Assembly: GCA_019456165.1 (NCBI GenBank)
Contig: VRUJ01000037.1
Location: 1-43,689 of the forward strand
Origin: Chloroflexota bacterium
GTDB taxonomy: Bacteria > Chloroflexota > Anaerolineae > Anaerolineales > UBA11579
Direction of reading: 5' to 3'
Length of the DNA: 43,689 nt
Below the pieces are notes generated by a model. It was not told where the DNA came from. It made no database searches and saw only the letters and a list, made by a program, of their open reading frames with translations. Positions 43,260-43,689 of this stretch are shown one piece after another (the first letter of the stretch is position 1; the number at the start of each line of letters is the position of its first letter). Position numbers and translations under genes: made by a program.

Positions 43260-43529
43260 TGCGACGGCAACATGGTAAAATCAGTGGTCAACGGGATAAC
43301 AACCTACTTCGCGGGCAGGCACTACCAGGTAGAGGTGGATGGCGGGGACACGACAACAAGGAAGTATTATGCCGCCGGAGGGCAGATAATAGCCGTGCGC
43401 AGCTTTTCCTGGCAGTCGCTGGCCCAACTTTTGGCAGCTGCCCTGATATTGCTCAGCTTGGCTCTAACATTGTTCCGGCGGGGTCTGCGCCGCTACGAAA
43501 GCGGCAGCGCGATCCAGGTGCAGGTGTAG
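43260..43529 (+). pseudogene. Rhs/YD-repeat fragment B with exchanged C-terminal tail
   Basis: Immediately after the lipoprotein stop, the frame reads CDGNMVKSVVNGITTYFAGR and KYYAAGGQIIAVR, which in Anaerolineae-type Rhs proteins normally continues to the hyperconserved core and tip. Here it switches to SFSWQSLAQLLAAALILLSL, a likely membrane helix, and ends with a basic tail at 43529. No start codon belongs to the repeat; an ATG at 43272 lies within it. Confidence 0.72.
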
Positions 43530-43689
43530 AGCTACCCTCACACTCAGCCCATCTCCTTATAAGAAAGCGGGTGAAACGTGGTTTTTCATATAATAGACCC
43601 GAAGGGTTTTATTGAACTGCACCCAAATAAGTAGACACAAAAATAAGACCCTACCTAATCAAAATACTGGCACCTTCGCTGATAGGGTG
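43530..43689. other. Possible insertion-sequence end at window edge
   Basis: The stretch TGAACTGCACCCAAATAAGT (43613-43632) followed by AGACA resembles the terminal inverted repeats of some IS3-family elements. The window ends 52 bases later, so no transposase can be confirmed. Nothing else is recognised in these 160 bases. Confidence 0.3.

Overview
The window looks like a chromosomal segment of a Chloroflexota bacterium, most likely of the Anaerolineae. This is inferred from gene content and not from a marker gene. The clues are many membrane-anchored or lipoprotein genes with Thr/Pro-rich stalks, DUF11 repeats fused to a sortase domain, VanW, DUF5671, M29 and M42 families, a T-box leader on serS and moderate GC. 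No rRNA, tRNA, CRISPR array or complete transposase gene was seen.

Layout. 1-3.3 kb: the 3' end of a giant surface protein made of near-identical 108-residue DUF11 repeats, then an LPETG motif and a sortase domain. 3.4-6.1 kb: a threonine-dehydrogenase-like enzyme, a cupredoxin lipoprotein and an anchored LAS-type peptidase. 6.2-9.4 kb: a metal module with a DtxR regulator whose promoter carries a 28-bp palindrome, a Tat-exported two-domain multicopper oxidase and a ZIP metal transporter. 9.5-12.5 kb: a response regulator, a structured hairpin pair, and an ABC-2 exporter (ATPase plus permease). 12.6-21.6 kb: mostly + strand housekeeping and envelope genes (HAD nucleotidase, S41 peptidase, YugP-like peptidase behind a MITE, GNAT, lipoproteins, VanW protein, GDPD, Trm112-like, HEAT). 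21.6-24.2 kb: two M29 aminopeptidases, followed by a fossil of an ABC ATPase.

24.4-34.3 kb runs on the minus strand. It holds three membrane-anchored proteins with similar anchors (one frameshifted, one a PhnD-like binding protein), DUF456, serS with a tRNA-Ser T-box, an orphan histidine-kinase-like DHp protein, lysS, greA, a large DUF5671 membrane protein and an anchored NTF2-like protein. 34.5-41.2 kb is on the + strand: a stalk protein, three tandem M42 aminopeptidases, a LysM-M23 endopeptidase and wecB. 41.3-43.7 kb is decaying accessory DNA: two disrupted lipoprotein genes, two Rhs/YD-repeat fragments bracketing one of them, and a possible insertion-sequence end at the edge.

How genes may work together: the regulator, oxidase and transporter probably form one metal-responsive unit. 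Five M29/M42 aminopeptidases suggest a peptide-fermenting life. The M23, LAS, VanW and WecB proteins act on the cell envelope. The most unusual spots are the Rhs-bracketed lipoprotein cassette, the regulator-oxidase-ZIP unit, and the LPETG motif placed directly in front of a sortase domain in the same polypeptide.
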